The notes: generated by a model not told the origin, from the sequence alone. A stretch of 64,000 nt of DNA from Roseomonas sp. OT10 (GCF_020991085.1 NZ_CP087719.1:2438001-2502000); one strand, 5' to 3'. Shown: positions 1-9,142, counted from the stretch's first letter. Numbers and translations: made by a program.

Positions 1-335
1 CGGTCGCGGGGCTGGACCGGTCGCAGGAGGAGGCGGCGGCCGGGCTGGGCGCCCCGCCGGCGCGGGTCTTCCGCCAGGTCATCCTGCCGCAGCTCGCCCC
101 GGCGCTGGCGGTGGCGGGCATCCTGGGCTTCCTGATCTCCTTCGGCGAGGTGACGGTCTCCGCCTTCCTCACCAGCGCGCGTCTCCAGACCCTGCCGGTG
201 CGGATCTATGCCGAGGCGACCTTCAGCCTGGAGAACACGGTGAACGCGATCTCCACCCTGACCATCCTGCTCACCATCGCGCTGCTGATGCTGGTGAACC
301 GCTTCGTGCGCCTCGACCGCGCCTGGAAGCGATAG
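1..335 (+). CDS. ABC transporter permease, C-terminal part (cut by window edge)
   Basis: The reading frame is open from base 3 and ends in TAG at 333-335, so about 110 residues of the C-terminus are visible. The visible start holds the conserved cytoplasmic EAA loop of ABC permeases (EEAAAGLGAPPARVFRQVI), which docks on the ATPase, followed by two hydrophobic membrane segments and a short basic tail. The loop and the segment GFLISFGEVTVSAFL fit the PotC/PotI-type inner-membrane permeases that import polyamines, iron or similar solutes. The substrate cannot be told from this fragment, and its ATPase and binding protein must lie to the left of the window. No start codon is visible; the internal GTG at 111 falls inside the conserved domain and is not the real start. 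Confidence 0.85.
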   Translation, partial: VAGLDRSQEEAAAGLGAPPARVFRQVILPQLAPALAVAGILGFLISFGEVTVSAFLTSARLQTLPVRIYAEATFSLENTVNAISTLTILLTIALLMLVNRFVRLDRAWKR

Positions 336-472
336 GGCCGGCGGGCCGCCTGTCGGCTTCGTGCGCCGGGGCGCAGGCAACCGGCCCCGGCCGGGGCCTG
401 TTCCTCCCGGCGGACCGGCGGGCGCGGGGCATCCCGCCTCCGCCCGGCCCGGCGCCCGGATCGTTCCGTCGC

Positions 473-1327
473 ATGCCCCTGCCTCGCCGCCTGCTGCCGC
501 TGCTGGCCCTGCTGCCCGGCTGCTCGCCCCTGTCGCTCGCCAATGCGCTGACGCCGCGGGGCGACGTCGAGGTCCGGCCCGATCTCCGCTTCGGCGATGG
601 CCCGCGCGCCCTGCTCGACCTCTATGCGCCCGCGGGGCTGGGGCCGCAGGCGCCGCTGCTGGTCTTCTTCTACGGCGGGCGCTGGCGGGACGGCTCGCGG
701 CAGGACTACCCCTTCGTCGCCCGCCCGCTGGCGGAGCTGGGCTGCCTCGTCGCCGTGCCGGACTACCGCCTCTTCCCGGAGGTGCGCTGGCCGGCCTTCG
801 CGGAGGACGGGGCGCGCGCCGTCTCCTGGCTGCTCGATGGCCCCGGCGCCGGGCGGCCGGTGTTCCTGATGGGCCATTCCGCCGGGGCGTTCATCGCCCT
901 CGCCCTCGCCACCGACCCGCGGTGGCTCGGCGAGGGCCGCCGGCGCCTGCGCGGCGCGATCGGACTCGCCGGCCCCTACGACTTCCAGCCGGACGAGCCG
1001 GGGGATGTCGCCACCTTCGCCCCGGCGCCGGGTGGCCGGGCCCGCGCGGCGCCCGCCGACCCGGCCGCCCTGTCCGGCGCGCCGCCCCTGCTCCTGCTGC
1101 ACGGCCTGGCGGACGAGACCGTCTCGCCGGAGCGGTCGCGGGAGCTGGCGGCGCTCGCCCGCGCCGCCGGCGTGCCCGTGCGGCTCATCGAATATCCCGG
1201 CGTGGGCCATATCGGCATCATCGCCTCCCTGGCGGCGCCGCTGCGCGGACTGGGGCTTGCCGGCGCCCCGGTGCTTGCGGACATCCGCGCCTTCCTGGAC
1301 GCCCCCGCCCCCGCGCCGCGCGCCTGA
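473..1327 (+). CDS. Lipoprotein alpha/beta hydrolase (carboxylesterase-like)
   Basis: 284 residues. A lipoprotein signal is visible, with lipobox LLPGC and Cys17 as the likely lipidated residue, so the enzyme is probably anchored to a membrane on the periplasmic side. The catalytic triad of an alpha/beta hydrolase can be read: nucleophile Ser136 in GHSAG, Asp214 in GLADETV and His246 in GVGHIG; FYGGRW near residue 67 replaces the usual HGG oxyanion motif. The family (BD-FAE/kynurenine-formamidase-like esterases) cleaves small carboxyl esters; the substrate here is unknown. The gene stands alone, 137 bp after the permease and 162 bp before the ATP-grasp operon. A paralogue lies on the minus strand at 54280-55137 and shares blocks such as YRL.PEVRWP and DPRWLG. 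Confidence 0.8.
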   Translation: MPLPRRLLPLLALLPGCSPLSLANALTPRGDVEVRPDLRFGDGPRALLDLYAPAGLGPQAPLLVFFYGGRWRDGSRQDYPFVARPLAELGCLVAVPDYRLFPEVRWPAFAEDGARAVSWLLDGPGAGRPVFLMGHSAGAFIALALATDPRWLGEGRRRLRGAIGLAGPYDFQPDEPGDVATFAPAPGGRARAAPADPAALSGAPPLLLLHGLADETVSPERSRELAALARAAGVPVRLIEYPGVGHIGIIASLAAPLRGLGLAGAPVLADIRAFLDAPAPAPRA

Positions 1328-1489
1328 TCCGCCAGCCGGCGGCCACGGCCGGATACGGATGACACGCTCATGGCTGGCGCGCGACCGCGCGAGACGGCAA
1401 GATGACAGGATGACGTCGTGCCTTGCCCCGGGGGGCGCAGGCCCCTCCGGTGGCCACGCGCCCTCGACCGCCCCTTACCCCGCCTCCCG

Positions 1490-3934
1490 ATGACCCGACC
1501 GGTCGATGAGATGGTCGACGGCCATGGCCGGGTGCGCGCGCACTGGCGCGGCGTGCTCGCCGCCCTGGCCTCCCTTCCGGAGGGCGAGCTGGCGGACCGC
1601 GCCCTGCGCCTGGATCGCGCGCTGGAGGAGGAGGGCATCACCGCCCTCCTGCCCTCCGAGGAGCGCGTCTCCGCCGCCTGGCGCTGCGACCCCGTCCCTT
1701 TCCCGATCGCGGGGACGGAGTTCGCGCTGCTGGAGCAGGGCCTTGCCCAGCGCGCCGCGCTGCTGGAGGCGATCCTGGCCGACCTCTACGGCCCCATGGC
1801 GCTGCTGGCCGAGGGGCTGCTGCCGGCCGAGCTCGTCTTCGCCAATCCCGGTTTCCTGCGCCCCGCGCGCAGTGCGGACCGGCCGCCCCGACTGCCGCTG
1901 ATCCAGGCGGCCGCCGCCGACCTGCGACGTGGCAGCGACGGCCACTGGCACGTCGCCACCGATTCGACGGGGCGGATGGCCGGGCTGGCCCAGGTGCTGG
2001 GCAACCGCCGCTTCCTCGCCCGCCTGGTGCCGGAGCTGTTCCGCAACACCCCCCTGCGTCCGCTACGGCCCTTCCTAGAGGTCTGGCAGGACGCCCTGCG
2101 GCGGGCAGCGCCCGAGGGGCGGGAGGGGGACGGCATCGCCCTGCTCACCCCCGGCGTGGGCGACCCGACCTGGGCGGAGAACGTCGTGCTGGCCCGCGAG
2201 CTGGGCTGCACGCCGGTCGAGCCCGGCGACCTGACGGTGCGCGGCGGCGACGTCTACCTGAAGACCCTGCGCGGGTTGCAGCCGATCGCCGTGCTGCTGC
2301 GGCGGATGGAAAGCCGCCTGCTCGACCCGCTGGAGTTCGGCGCCTCGGCCGCCCAGGGCGTGGTGGGGCTGATGGATGCCGTGCGCAACGGCACCGTCCG
2401 GGTGGTGAACGACCCCGGTGCCGGCGCGGTGGAGGCGCCCGCCCTGGCGGCCTTCCTGCCGGTCCTCTGCCGCCGCCTGCTGGGGGAGGAGCTGCGGCTG
2501 CCCTCGCTGCGCACGCTCTGGCTCGGGACGCCCGGCGCCCTGGCGGAAGCGGAGGCCGAGCCGGAGCGCTGGGTGCTGCGCGACGCCACGGACCCGCGGG
2601 CACGGACCGTCCGGCTGGACAAGGCGGATGCCGCGCTGCGCGCCCGCGTCGCCGCCCGCCCGGCCGGATGGGCGGTGACCCGGCTCGAGCCGCCGTCCCT
2701 GGCCCCGTGCTGGACGGGGGGGGGCAAGCAGCCCTGCCCCATCTCGCTGCGGCTCTTCCTCATGCAGGATGGCACCGCCTGGCGCGTCCTGCCCGGCGGG
2801 CTGGCCCATGTGGTGGAGGAGGGCGCGCCCCTGCTGGGCCGGCTGCCCAGCGCCGGGCTGGCCAAGGACGTCTGGGTGCTGGAGGAGGAGCGCGGCGAAA
2901 CCGTCGGTCCCACCGCCCCGGCGCCGCTGTCGGGCCGCCGCTACGTGCGGGCCGCCGCCGACCTGCCCTCCCGCGCCGGGGACAACCTGTTCTGGCTGGG
3001 CCGCTACGTGGAGCGGCTGGACGATGCCGCCCGCCTTGCCCGCGCCGCGCTGCAGCGGCTGGAACGCGACGCGCTGCTGCCGCACGAACTGGCGGAGCTG
3101 GCCGCGCTGGCACGGTGCCTGATCCCCGCGGGCCTCGCGACCGAGGAGGACGCGCCGGTCGGCGGCCAGACGGCGCCGCTGCGCGCCGCCCTGCTGCGCG
3201 CGGCCAAGCCGGGCGGCGCCCTGCCCAACGCCTTCCAGCGCATCGCGCGGCTGGTGGATGCGACCCGTGACCGCCAGACCAGCGAGATGCACGATGCCTT
3301 CGTGACCCCGCTGCGCGAGATGCAGGCGGCGCTGAAGGAGATGCGCGACCCCTCCTCCCTGTCGCGCCTGCTCGGCGCCGCCCTGCGCTACGGCGCCATG
3401 GTCGCCGGGGTGGCGGCCGAGAACATGGTGCGGGGCGGCGCCCACACCTTCCTCGACCTCGGCCGCCGGGTGGAGCGCGCCCAGTCCATCGCCTCGGCCC
3501 TGGCCCTCGCGCTCGACCAGCCGCCGGCGCGGCAGGAGGCCGGGCTGCGGCTGGCGCTGGAACTGTGCGACAGCGTCATCACCTACCGCACGCGCCATCT
3601 GAACGCGCCCCAGTCGGGCCTCGTGCTGCAGCTCGTGCTGGCCGATGGCGGCAACCCCCGCGGCCTCGGCTTCCAGCTCGCCCGCATGCGCGGCCTGCTG
3701 GAGCATGTCGCGGGCGGGCCGGACACGCTGTCGGACGAGGCGGGCCTCCTGCTGAGCGAGACGATCAGCATCGCCCAGGCGGACGGGCCGAACGCGCCGG
3801 CACGGCTGCGCGGGGTCTGCGAAGGCTGCGGCAACCTCGCCAGCGCGATCTCCCGCCGCTATTTCACGCTGCTGGCGCCGGTGCACACGCTGGGACCGGA
3901 GCCGGCGGTGACGCCGCTGCGCGGGGCGGCCTGA
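1490..3934 (+). CDS. Circularly permuted ATP-grasp (type 2) fused to alpha-E domain
   Basis: 814 residues from ATG 1490; the frame is open 24 codons further upstream, but those codons look like low-complexity read-through. Residues about 1-480 match the circularly permuted ATP-grasp family (DUF404/DUF407, COG2308), with the conserved block LLTPGVGDPTWAEN. Residues about 490-805 are an alpha-E domain (DUF403, COG2307), opening with DNLFWLGRYVERLDDAARLA. In many bacteria these are two separate genes; here they are fused. ATP-grasp enzymes of this group are predicted to form amide or peptide bonds, but no substrate is established to my knowledge. The stop is 2 bp before the ATG of a transglutaminase-like protein, so the two are almost certainly co-transcribed and act in one pathway. 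Confidence 0.9.
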   Translation: MTRPVDEMVDGHGRVRAHWRGVLAALASLPEGELADRALRLDRALEEEGITALLPSEERVSAAWRCDPVPFPIAGTEFALLEQGLAQRAALLEAILADLYGPMALLAEGLLPAELVFANPGFLRPARSADRPPRLPLIQAAAADLRRGSDGHWHVATDSTGRMAGLAQVLGNRRFLARLVPELFRNTPLRPLRPFLEVWQDALRRAAPEGREGDGIALLTPGVGDPTWAENVVLARELGCTPVEPGDLTVRGGDVYLKTLRGLQPIAVLLRRMESRLLDPLEFGASAAQGVVGLMDAVRNGTVRVVNDPGAGAVEAPALAAFLPVLCRRLLGEELRLPSLRTLWLGTPGALAEAEAEPERWVLRDATDPRARTVRLDKADAALRARVAARPAGWAVTRLEPPSLAPCWTGGGKQPCPISLRLFLMQDGTAWRVLPGGLAHVVEEGAPLLGRLPSAGLAKDVWVLEEERGETVGPTAPAPLSGRRYVRAAADLPSRAGDNLFWLGRYVERLDDAARLARAALQRLERDALLPHELAELAALARCLIPAGLATEEDAPVGGQTAPLRAALLRAAKPGGALPNAFQRIARLVDATRDRQTSEMHDAFVTPLREMQAALKEMRDPSSLSRLLGAALRYGAMVAGVAAENMVRGGAHTFLDLGRRVERAQSIASALALALDQPPARQEAGLRLALELCDSVITYRTRHLNAPQSGLVLQLVLADGGNPRGLGFQLARMRGLLEHVAGGPDTLSDEAGLLLSETISIAQADGPNAPARLRGVCEGCGNLASAISRRYFTLLAPVHTLGPEPAVTPLRGAA

Positions 3935-3936
3935 CC

Positions 3937-4806
3937 ATGCTGCTGCGGGTCCGCCACGTCACCAGCTACGCCTATGGCCGCCCGGTGGACATGGCCACGC
4001 ACATGCTGCACCTGACGCCGCGGGCCCTGCCGCACCAGCGCGTCATCAGCCACAGGCTGGACAGCACGCCGGCGCCCGCCCGCATCACCCACGGCGAGGA
4101 CCACTTCGGCAACGGCGTCGCCTGGATGTTCCTGGACGACCCGCATGCCCGGTTCGAGGTCGTGGCGCGGGCCGTGGTGGACGTGTCCTTCCCCGCCCCG
4201 CCCCCGGTCGAGGCCACCCGCCCCTGGGAGGAGGTGGCGGCGCTGGCCCCGCGCGAGCCGCAGGCGGCCGAGTTCACCTTCGACAGCCCGATGGTCGCGG
4301 CCAGCGCCGTCGCGCGCGACTTCGCCGCCCCCTCCTTCCCGCCGGGCCGGCCGATCCTGGCCGGGCTGCTCGACCTCAATGCCCGCTTCCGCAAGGAGTT
4401 CCGGTTCCGCTCCGGCGTCACCACCATCGCGACGCCGGTGGAGGAGGTGCTGCGCCGGCGGGAGGGCGTCTGCCAGGACTACAGCCACGTCATGCTGGCC
4501 GGGCTGCGCAGCCTGGGCCTGCCGGCGCGCTACGTCTCCGGCTATCTGCGCACCTACCCGCCGCCGGGCCAGACGAAGCGCCAGGGGGCGGACATGTCGC
4601 ATGCCTGGGTCGGCGCCTGGATGGGGCCCGGGCTGGGCTGGATCGACCTCGACCCCACCAATGACCTGGTGGTGCACGAGGAGCATGTCGTGCTCGGCTG
4701 GGGGCGGGATTTCGGCGACGTCTCGCCGCTGCGCGGGGTGATCCTGGGCGGCGGCAGGCACACGCTGGAGGTCGGCGTGGATCTGGAGCCGGTGGAGGAG
4801 GAATAG
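3937..4806 (+). CDS. Transglutaminase-like cysteine protease/amidase (BTLCP type)
   Basis: 289 residues, ATG 2 bp after the stop of the ATP-grasp/alpha-E gene. The N-terminal 150 residues are the beta-rich bacterial transglutaminase N-domain (LLRVRHVTSYAYGRPV). The catalytic triad is visible: Cys179 in REGVCQDYSHVM, His222 in MSHAWVGAW and an Asp at 237 or 239 in WIDLDPTND. No signal peptide is seen, so it is probably cytoplasmic. The family often sits beside circularly permuted ATP-grasp and alpha-E genes, and comparative genomics has suggested a linked system that makes and removes an amide-bonded peptide modification. In this view the transglutaminase cleaves or transfers what the ATP-grasp enzyme builds; that role is inferred, not shown. 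Confidence 0.9.
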   Translation: MLLRVRHVTSYAYGRPVDMATHMLHLTPRALPHQRVISHRLDSTPAPARITHGEDHFGNGVAWMFLDDPHARFEVVARAVVDVSFPAPPPVEATRPWEEVAALAPREPQAAEFTFDSPMVAASAVARDFAAPSFPPGRPILAGLLDLNARFRKEFRFRSGVTTIATPVEEVLRRREGVCQDYSHVMLAGLRSLGLPARYVSGYLRTYPPPGQTKRQGADMSHAWVGAWMGPGLGWIDLDPTNDLVVHEEHVVLGWGRDFGDVSPLRGVILGGGRHTLEVGVDLEPVEEE

Positions 4807-4909
4807 GGCGGGGCGCAGGGCCCGGAGGCGGCGATCCGCCCCGGGGCGATCCCCCCGCCACGGCCCGGTTCTTGCCCGGGGCGGCCCACCAAACGGGAGA
4901 ACCCACGGG

Positions 4910-5935
4910 ATGCCCAACGGAATGCAACGCCGCACGCTTCTGACCGCGGGCGCCGCCGCGCTGTCGCTGCCCGCCCTCCGCACCGCCGCCGCGCAGGCGC
5001 CGCTGCGCTTCTGCCTGGACTGGGCACTGCAGGGCAACCACGCCATGTGGGCGCTGGCCGAGGACCGCGGCTACTTCAAGCGCGAGGGGCTGGCGGTGCG
5101 GATGGACCGCGGCTTCGGCTCGGGCGACACGCTGATCAAGGTGGCGTCGGGTGCCTATGACATCGGCTTCTCCGACCCCTCCGCCGCGGTGAAGTTCAAC
5201 GCCGAGAACCCGGACAAGCGGCTGGTCTCGATCTACCAGGTCTTCGACCGCACCGCCGCCGCGCTGGTGACGATGAAGGGCCGTGGGATCGAGAAGCCGA
5301 CGGATGTGGCGGGCAAGAAGCTCGGCGCGCCGGAGAACGAGGGCTCGCGCCTGATCTTCCCCGCCTTCGCGCGGGTTGCGGGCATCGACACCTCGAAGAT
5401 CCAGTGGAACTCGATGGCCGCGAACCTGCGCGACACCATGCTGGCGCAGCGGCAGGTGGATGCGGTGACGGGCTTCCTCTTCACCGTGTACTTCAACCTC
5501 GTCGGCCTGGGCGTGAAGGAGGAGGACATCCTCGGCTGGCCCTATGCCGAGAACGGGCTGGACCTCTACGGCTCCGCCGTGCTGGTGCGCGCCGACTGGC
5601 TGGAGAAGAACCAGGAGACGGCGGCAAAGTTCGTGAAGTGCTCGATCGAGGGGCTGAAGGCGCTGCTCGCCGACGTGCCGGCCGGCATGGCCGCGCTGAA
5701 GAAGCGCGAATCCCTGTTCGACGAGGCGCTGGAGGCGCGCCGCTTCGCCATGACCCGCGACCGCGCGATGATCACGCCGAACACGCGCGAGCACGGCCTC
5801 GGCTACCTCAACATGGAGCGCGCCGCGCTGCTGGTGCGGACGAATGCCGAGGCCTACGGCATCGCCAACCCGCCCACGGCCGAGAGCATGTTCACCGACC
5901 GCTTCCTGCCGCCCGCCAGCGAGCGGAAGATCTGA
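4910..5935 (+). CDS. ABC transporter substrate-binding protein, NMT1/THI5-like
   Basis: 341 residues. The N-terminus has arginines followed by a hydrophobic stretch and AAAQ (about residues 6-28), an export signal for the periplasm. A purine-rich Shine-Dalgarno (ACGGGAGAA) precedes the ATG. The mature part has the NMT1/THI5/SsuA fold signs: CLDWALQGNHAMWALAEDRG at the start, GSGDTLIKVASGAYDIGF for ligand-site loops, then GIEKPTDVAGKKLGAPENEG. Relatives bind pyrimidine precursors of thiamine, sulfonates, nitrate or aromatic acids. No permease or ATPase is adjacent. The next gene, an amidohydrolase, starts 5 bp after the stop codon, so the pair probably handles one N-containing heterocyclic compound. 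The exact ligand cannot be told. Confidence 0.85.
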   Translation: MPNGMQRRTLLTAGAAALSLPALRTAAAQAPLRFCLDWALQGNHAMWALAEDRGYFKREGLAVRMDRGFGSGDTLIKVASGAYDIGFSDPSAAVKFNAENPDKRLVSIYQVFDRTAAALVTMKGRGIEKPTDVAGKKLGAPENEGSRLIFPAFARVAGIDTSKIQWNSMAANLRDTMLAQRQVDAVTGFLFTVYFNLVGLGVKEEDILGWPYAENGLDLYGSAVLVRADWLEKNQETAAKFVKCSIEGLKALLADVPAGMAALKKRESLFDEALEARRFAMTRDRAMITPNTREHGLGYLNMERAALLVRTNAEAYGIANPPTAESMFTDRFLPPASERKI

Positions 5936-5939
5936 CGCC

Positions 5940-7421
5940 ATGGCCCGTCTTCTCCTGGCCGGCGCGCGGGTGCTGGCGGCCGACGCGCTCTCCGCCCCGC
6001 ACGCCGACCTGCTGGTGGAGGACGGGCGCATCCTCGCCGTGCTGGAACCCGGCACGGCGGTGGAATCGGCCGAACGCTTCGACGCCGCGGACCGGCTCGC
6101 CATCCCCGGGCTGGTGAACGGCCACACCCATGGGCATGGCGGGCTGTCCAAGGGCATGGGCGACAAGTGGGACCTCGCCCTGCTGCTCGCCCATGCGCCC
6201 TGGGTCGGCGGCGGGCGCGGGCTGGAGGCGAAGCGCATCGCCACCACCCTGACCGCGGTGGAGATGCTGAAGAAGGGCTGCATCGGCGGCTACGACCTGC
6301 CCGCCGAGTTCCCCGGCCCGACCGAGGACGGGCTGCTGGCCATGGCCGAGGCCTATCGCGCCGTCGGGCTGCGCATGGTCATGGCGCCGATGATCGCCGA
6401 CCTGACCTTCTTCCAGGCGACGCCCGGGCTGATCGAGGCCCTGCCCGAGGAGCACCGCGAGCGGGCCGCCGCCATGCGGATGGGCGACCCGGACGCGACG
6501 CTCGCCGTGATCGACACCCTGGCGCGGCGCTGGCCGCATGCCCCGGACGCGATCCGGCTGGGCATCGCCCCCACCATCCCGCTGCACAACACCGACGCCT
6601 TCCTGCGCCGCTGCGGCGCCCTGGCCGAGGAACACGGCCTGCCGATGCAGAGCCATGTCGGCGAGGCGCGCTACCAGATGGCGGGCGGCGAGATCCGCTA
6701 CGGCGCCACCCTGCTCGCCCACATGGATTCGCTGGGGCTGGTGGGGCCGCGCTTCAGCGTGGCGCATGGCGTCTGGCTGACGGAGGCGGACCTCGCCCTG
6801 CTCGCGGCCCGGGGCGGGGCGCTGTCGCACAACCCCGGCGCCAACATGCGCCTCGCCTCCGGCATCGCGCCGGTGCGCAAGGCGCTCGATGCCGGGGTGG
6901 CGGTGGGGATCGGCACGGACGGCTCCGGCTCCTCCGACAACCAGAACATGTTCGAGGCGGTGCGCCTCGCCGCCTTCGCCTCCCGGCTGGTCGAGGATTC
7001 GGACTGGCTCGGCGCGGCGGAGACCCTCCGCCTCGCCACCGCCGGCTCCCGCCGGGTGCTGGGCCTGCCGGGCGACGGCACGCTGACCGAGGGGCAGCCG
7101 GCCGACCTCGTCCTGCTGGACCTGGGCCATGTGAACTGGGCGCCCTTCAACGACGCCGCGCAGCAGATCGTCTACACGGAGGACGGCTCCGCGGTGACGG
7201 ACGTGATGATCGGCGGCGCCTGGAAGCTGCGCGACCGCCGCGTGCTGGGGGTGGACGAGGCGAAGCTGGCCCGCGAGGCGAACGCGGCCGCCGCCGCCAT
7301 CCGCGAAGCGACCGCCGGGGTGCGTCCCTGGTGCGAGGCGGTGGCCCCCTTCGTCGCCTGCCACTGCGCCGGGCTGGCGAAGCGCTTCACCGGCGCGCGC
7401 CGGCTGCTCCCGCTGACGTGA
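5940..7421 (+). CDS. Amidohydrolase (TRZ/ATZ, cytosine-deaminase-like superfamily)
   Basis: 493 residues, ATG 5 bp after the upstream binding-protein stop. Metal-dependent amidohydrolase signature is complete: HTHGHGG (His62, His64), His239 in SHVGEA, His276 in VAHGVW and Asp327 in GTDGSGSSDN. This is subtype III, which usually carries one metal ion and deaminates or dechlorinates ring compounds (atrazine chlorohydrolase, guanine or S-adenosylhomocysteine deaminase). The C-terminal beta-sandwich segment (GQPADLVLLDLGH) is also present. Cytoplasmic, with no signal. Coupled to an NMT1-type binding protein, it probably processes an imported nitrogen heterocycle or its breakdown product; the substrate is unknown. 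Confidence 0.85.
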   Translation: MARLLLAGARVLAADALSAPHADLLVEDGRILAVLEPGTAVESAERFDAADRLAIPGLVNGHTHGHGGLSKGMGDKWDLALLLAHAPWVGGGRGLEAKRIATTLTAVEMLKKGCIGGYDLPAEFPGPTEDGLLAMAEAYRAVGLRMVMAPMIADLTFFQATPGLIEALPEEHRERAAAMRMGDPDATLAVIDTLARRWPHAPDAIRLGIAPTIPLHNTDAFLRRCGALAEEHGLPMQSHVGEARYQMAGGEIRYGATLLAHMDSLGLVGPRFSVAHGVWLTEADLALLAARGGALSHNPGANMRLASGIAPVRKALDAGVAVGIGTDGSGSSDNQNMFEAVRLAAFASRLVEDSDWLGAAETLRLATAGSRRVLGLPGDGTLTEGQPADLVLLDLGHVNWAPFNDAAQQIVYTEDGSAVTDVMIGGAWKLRDRRVLGVDEAKLAREANAAAAAIREATAGVRPWCEAVAPFVACHCAGLAKRFTGARRLLPLT

Positions 7422-7486
7422 ACGTGACCCTGGGCTGCGCGTGGCGCTGAGCCAACCGAACCGCCGCGCGGTGTAGGAGCGGCGTC

Positions 7487-8146
7487 ATGCTCGACCATCT
7501 GAAGGCGAACAACCGGCGCTGGGCGGCCCGCAAGGTCAGTGCCGACCCTGGCTTCTTCCAGCGTCTGGTGGGCCAGCAGGCGCCGGACTACCTGTGGATC
7601 GGCTGTTCCGACAGCCGCGTGCCCGCCAACGAGATCGTGGACCTCGACCCGGGCGAGCTGTTCGTCCACCGCAACGTCGCCAACCTCGCCCCGCCGCAGG
7701 ACGCCAACTACCTCTCCGTGCTGCAATTCGCGGTGGACGTGCTGAAGGTGAAGCACATCCTGGTCGTCGGGCACTATGGCTGCGGCGGTGTCGCGGCCGC
7801 CATCGACGGCCGGCGACGCGGCCTCGTCGATCACTGGCTGCACCCGATCCGCGAGCTGAACCGGGAGTTCCGCTGCGAGCTGGTGGAGATCGGCGAGGAG
7901 CGGAAGCGGCTGGACCGGCTGATCGAGCTGAACGTCATCCGCCAGGTCCGCAACGTCGCCTCGGACGTCTTCGTGCAGGATGCCTGGGCGCGCGGCCAGC
8001 CGCTGTCCGTCCATGGCTGGGTCTATTCGATCGAGAACGGCCTCGTCACCGACCTGGAGGTGACGGTGCGCACCCCGGAGGATGCCATCCGGCTGGAGGA
8101 GACCAACGTCCCGAACGGCAGGCCCCGCGGCGGCGACGCGCCCTGA
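7487..8146 (+). CDS. Beta-class carbonic anhydrase
   Basis: 219 residues, the usual length. Zinc ligands are Cys40 in WIGCSDSR, His96 and Cys99 in GHYGCGG, with the Asp42-Arg44 dyad in place. It interconverts CO2 and bicarbonate in the cytoplasm, supplying bicarbonate for carboxylases. ATG 7487 follows AGGAG at about 7475. It is convergent with the nucleoside hydrolase on the other strand, with only 6 bp between the stop codons and no clear terminator there. Family assignment is secure; its physiological role (pH, CO2-limited growth) is not shown by context. Confidence 0.95.
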   Translation: MLDHLKANNRRWAARKVSADPGFFQRLVGQQAPDYLWIGCSDSRVPANEIVDLDPGELFVHRNVANLAPPQDANYLSVLQFAVDVLKVKHILVVGHYGCGGVAAAIDGRRRGLVDHWLHPIRELNREFRCELVEIGEERKRLDRLIELNVIRQVRNVASDVFVQDAWARGQPLSVHGWVYSIENGLVTDLEVTVRTPEDAIRLEETNVPNGRPRGGDAP

Positions 8147-8152
8147 CGCCGT

Positions 8153-9097
8153 TCAGCCCGGCCGGAGCCGGGCGAGGGCCTCGAGCATGCGGGCGTAGAA
8201 GCGCGGCGCGTCGCAGTGCCGCAGCCAGGTGCAGTTCCGGCGCCGGTCCGTGACGTGCCACCAGTCCACCACCGTCATGCCCAGCGTCAGCGGCGAGGCG
8301 GTCTCCACCTCGACGTTGCACAGCTGTCCGGTGAACAGCTCCGGCCAGAGCAGGTAGCCGACCGCCAGCGCGTCGTGCAGCGGGCGCGTCTGGGTGCCGT
8401 ACTTCTCGTTCCCGTAGCGCTGGAAGAACCGCAGCATCCCGGCGCAGGCGTCGCCCACCGGCGTCCCCAGCGCCGCCAGCGCATCGTCCCAGCCCGGCGG
8501 CGTCGGGGCGCCATAGGTGCAGTCGATCGGCGCGGCGACGAGCGGGATGCCGGCACCGAAGACGATGCCCGCCGCCTCCGGATCGACGAGGATGTTGAAC
8601 TCGGCGGCCGGGGACATGTTCCCGCCCTCGAAGAAGCCGCCGCCCATCAGCACGATGCGGCGGACCTTGCGGGCCAGGCCCGGCGCACGCCGCAGCAGCA
8701 GGGCGATGTTGGTCAGCGGTCCCAGCGGCACCAGCGTGGTGGCGCCGTCCGGCCGGGCGGCGAGCGTCTCGACCATCCAGTCCACCGCATGCGCCGCTGC
8801 CACCGGGCGCCGTGCCGCGGGCCAGTCGTAGCCGTCGAGCCCCGTCCGCCCATGCACCTCGGCGGCGTGGCGGGCGGGACGCAGCAGCGGCTGCTCCGCA
8901 CCGGCGAAGACCGGCACCTCCGCCCGGCCGGCGAGCTCCACGATGCGCCGGGCGTTGGCGGCCGTGGTGGCGACGGGAACGTTGCCCGCCACCGTGGTCA
9001 GGCCCAGCACCTCCAGCTCCGGCGAAGCCAGGGCGAGCAGGATGGCGAAGGCGTCGTCCTGACCGGGATCGGTGTCGATGATGATCGATTCAACCAT
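8153..9097 (-). CDS. Inosine/uridine-preferring nucleoside hydrolase
   Basis: 314 residues. The N-terminal calcium-binding cluster DTDPGQDDA (Asp8, Asp10, Asp14, Asp15) is diagnostic of the IunH family, and further family blocks include TTVAGNV and LMGGGFFEGG. The enzyme hydrolyses the N-glycosidic bond of ribonucleosides to give ribose and a free base for salvage. It is cytoplasmic and of normal length. It is not in an obvious operon: upstream on the same strand lie fliJ and fliI, with a 45-bp gap. Whether purine or pyrimidine nucleosides are preferred cannot be told from sequence. Confidence 0.92.
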   Translation of the reverse strand: MVESIIIDTDPGQDDAFAILLALASPELEVLGLTTVAGNVPVATTAANARRIVELAGRAEVPVFAGAEQPLLRPARHAAEVHGRTGLDGYDWPAARRPVAAAHAVDWMVETLAARPDGATTLVPLGPLTNIALLLRRAPGLARKVRRIVLMGGGFFEGGNMSPAAEFNILVDPEAAGIVFGAGIPLVAAPIDCTYGAPTPPGWDDALAALGTPVGDACAGMLRFFQRYGNEKYGTQTRPLHDALAVGYLLWPELFTGQLCNVEVETASPLTLGMTVVDWWHVTDRRRNCTWLRHCDAPRFYARMLEALARLRPG

Positions 9098-9142
9098 CCC
9101 TCCAGCATAGGGGCCCGGCGCCCCGACGCGATCCCCGGAACG

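Noticed and set aside
206-1210. Antisense ORF of 334 codons across the esterase and the following gene
   Set aside because: Gln/Arg/Gly-rich translation with no family resemblance; typical shadow of very GC-rich codon third positions.
2075-3886. Antisense ORF of 603 codons over the ATP-grasp/alpha-E gene
   Set aside because: Composition is low-complexity and it fully overlaps a well-supported gene.
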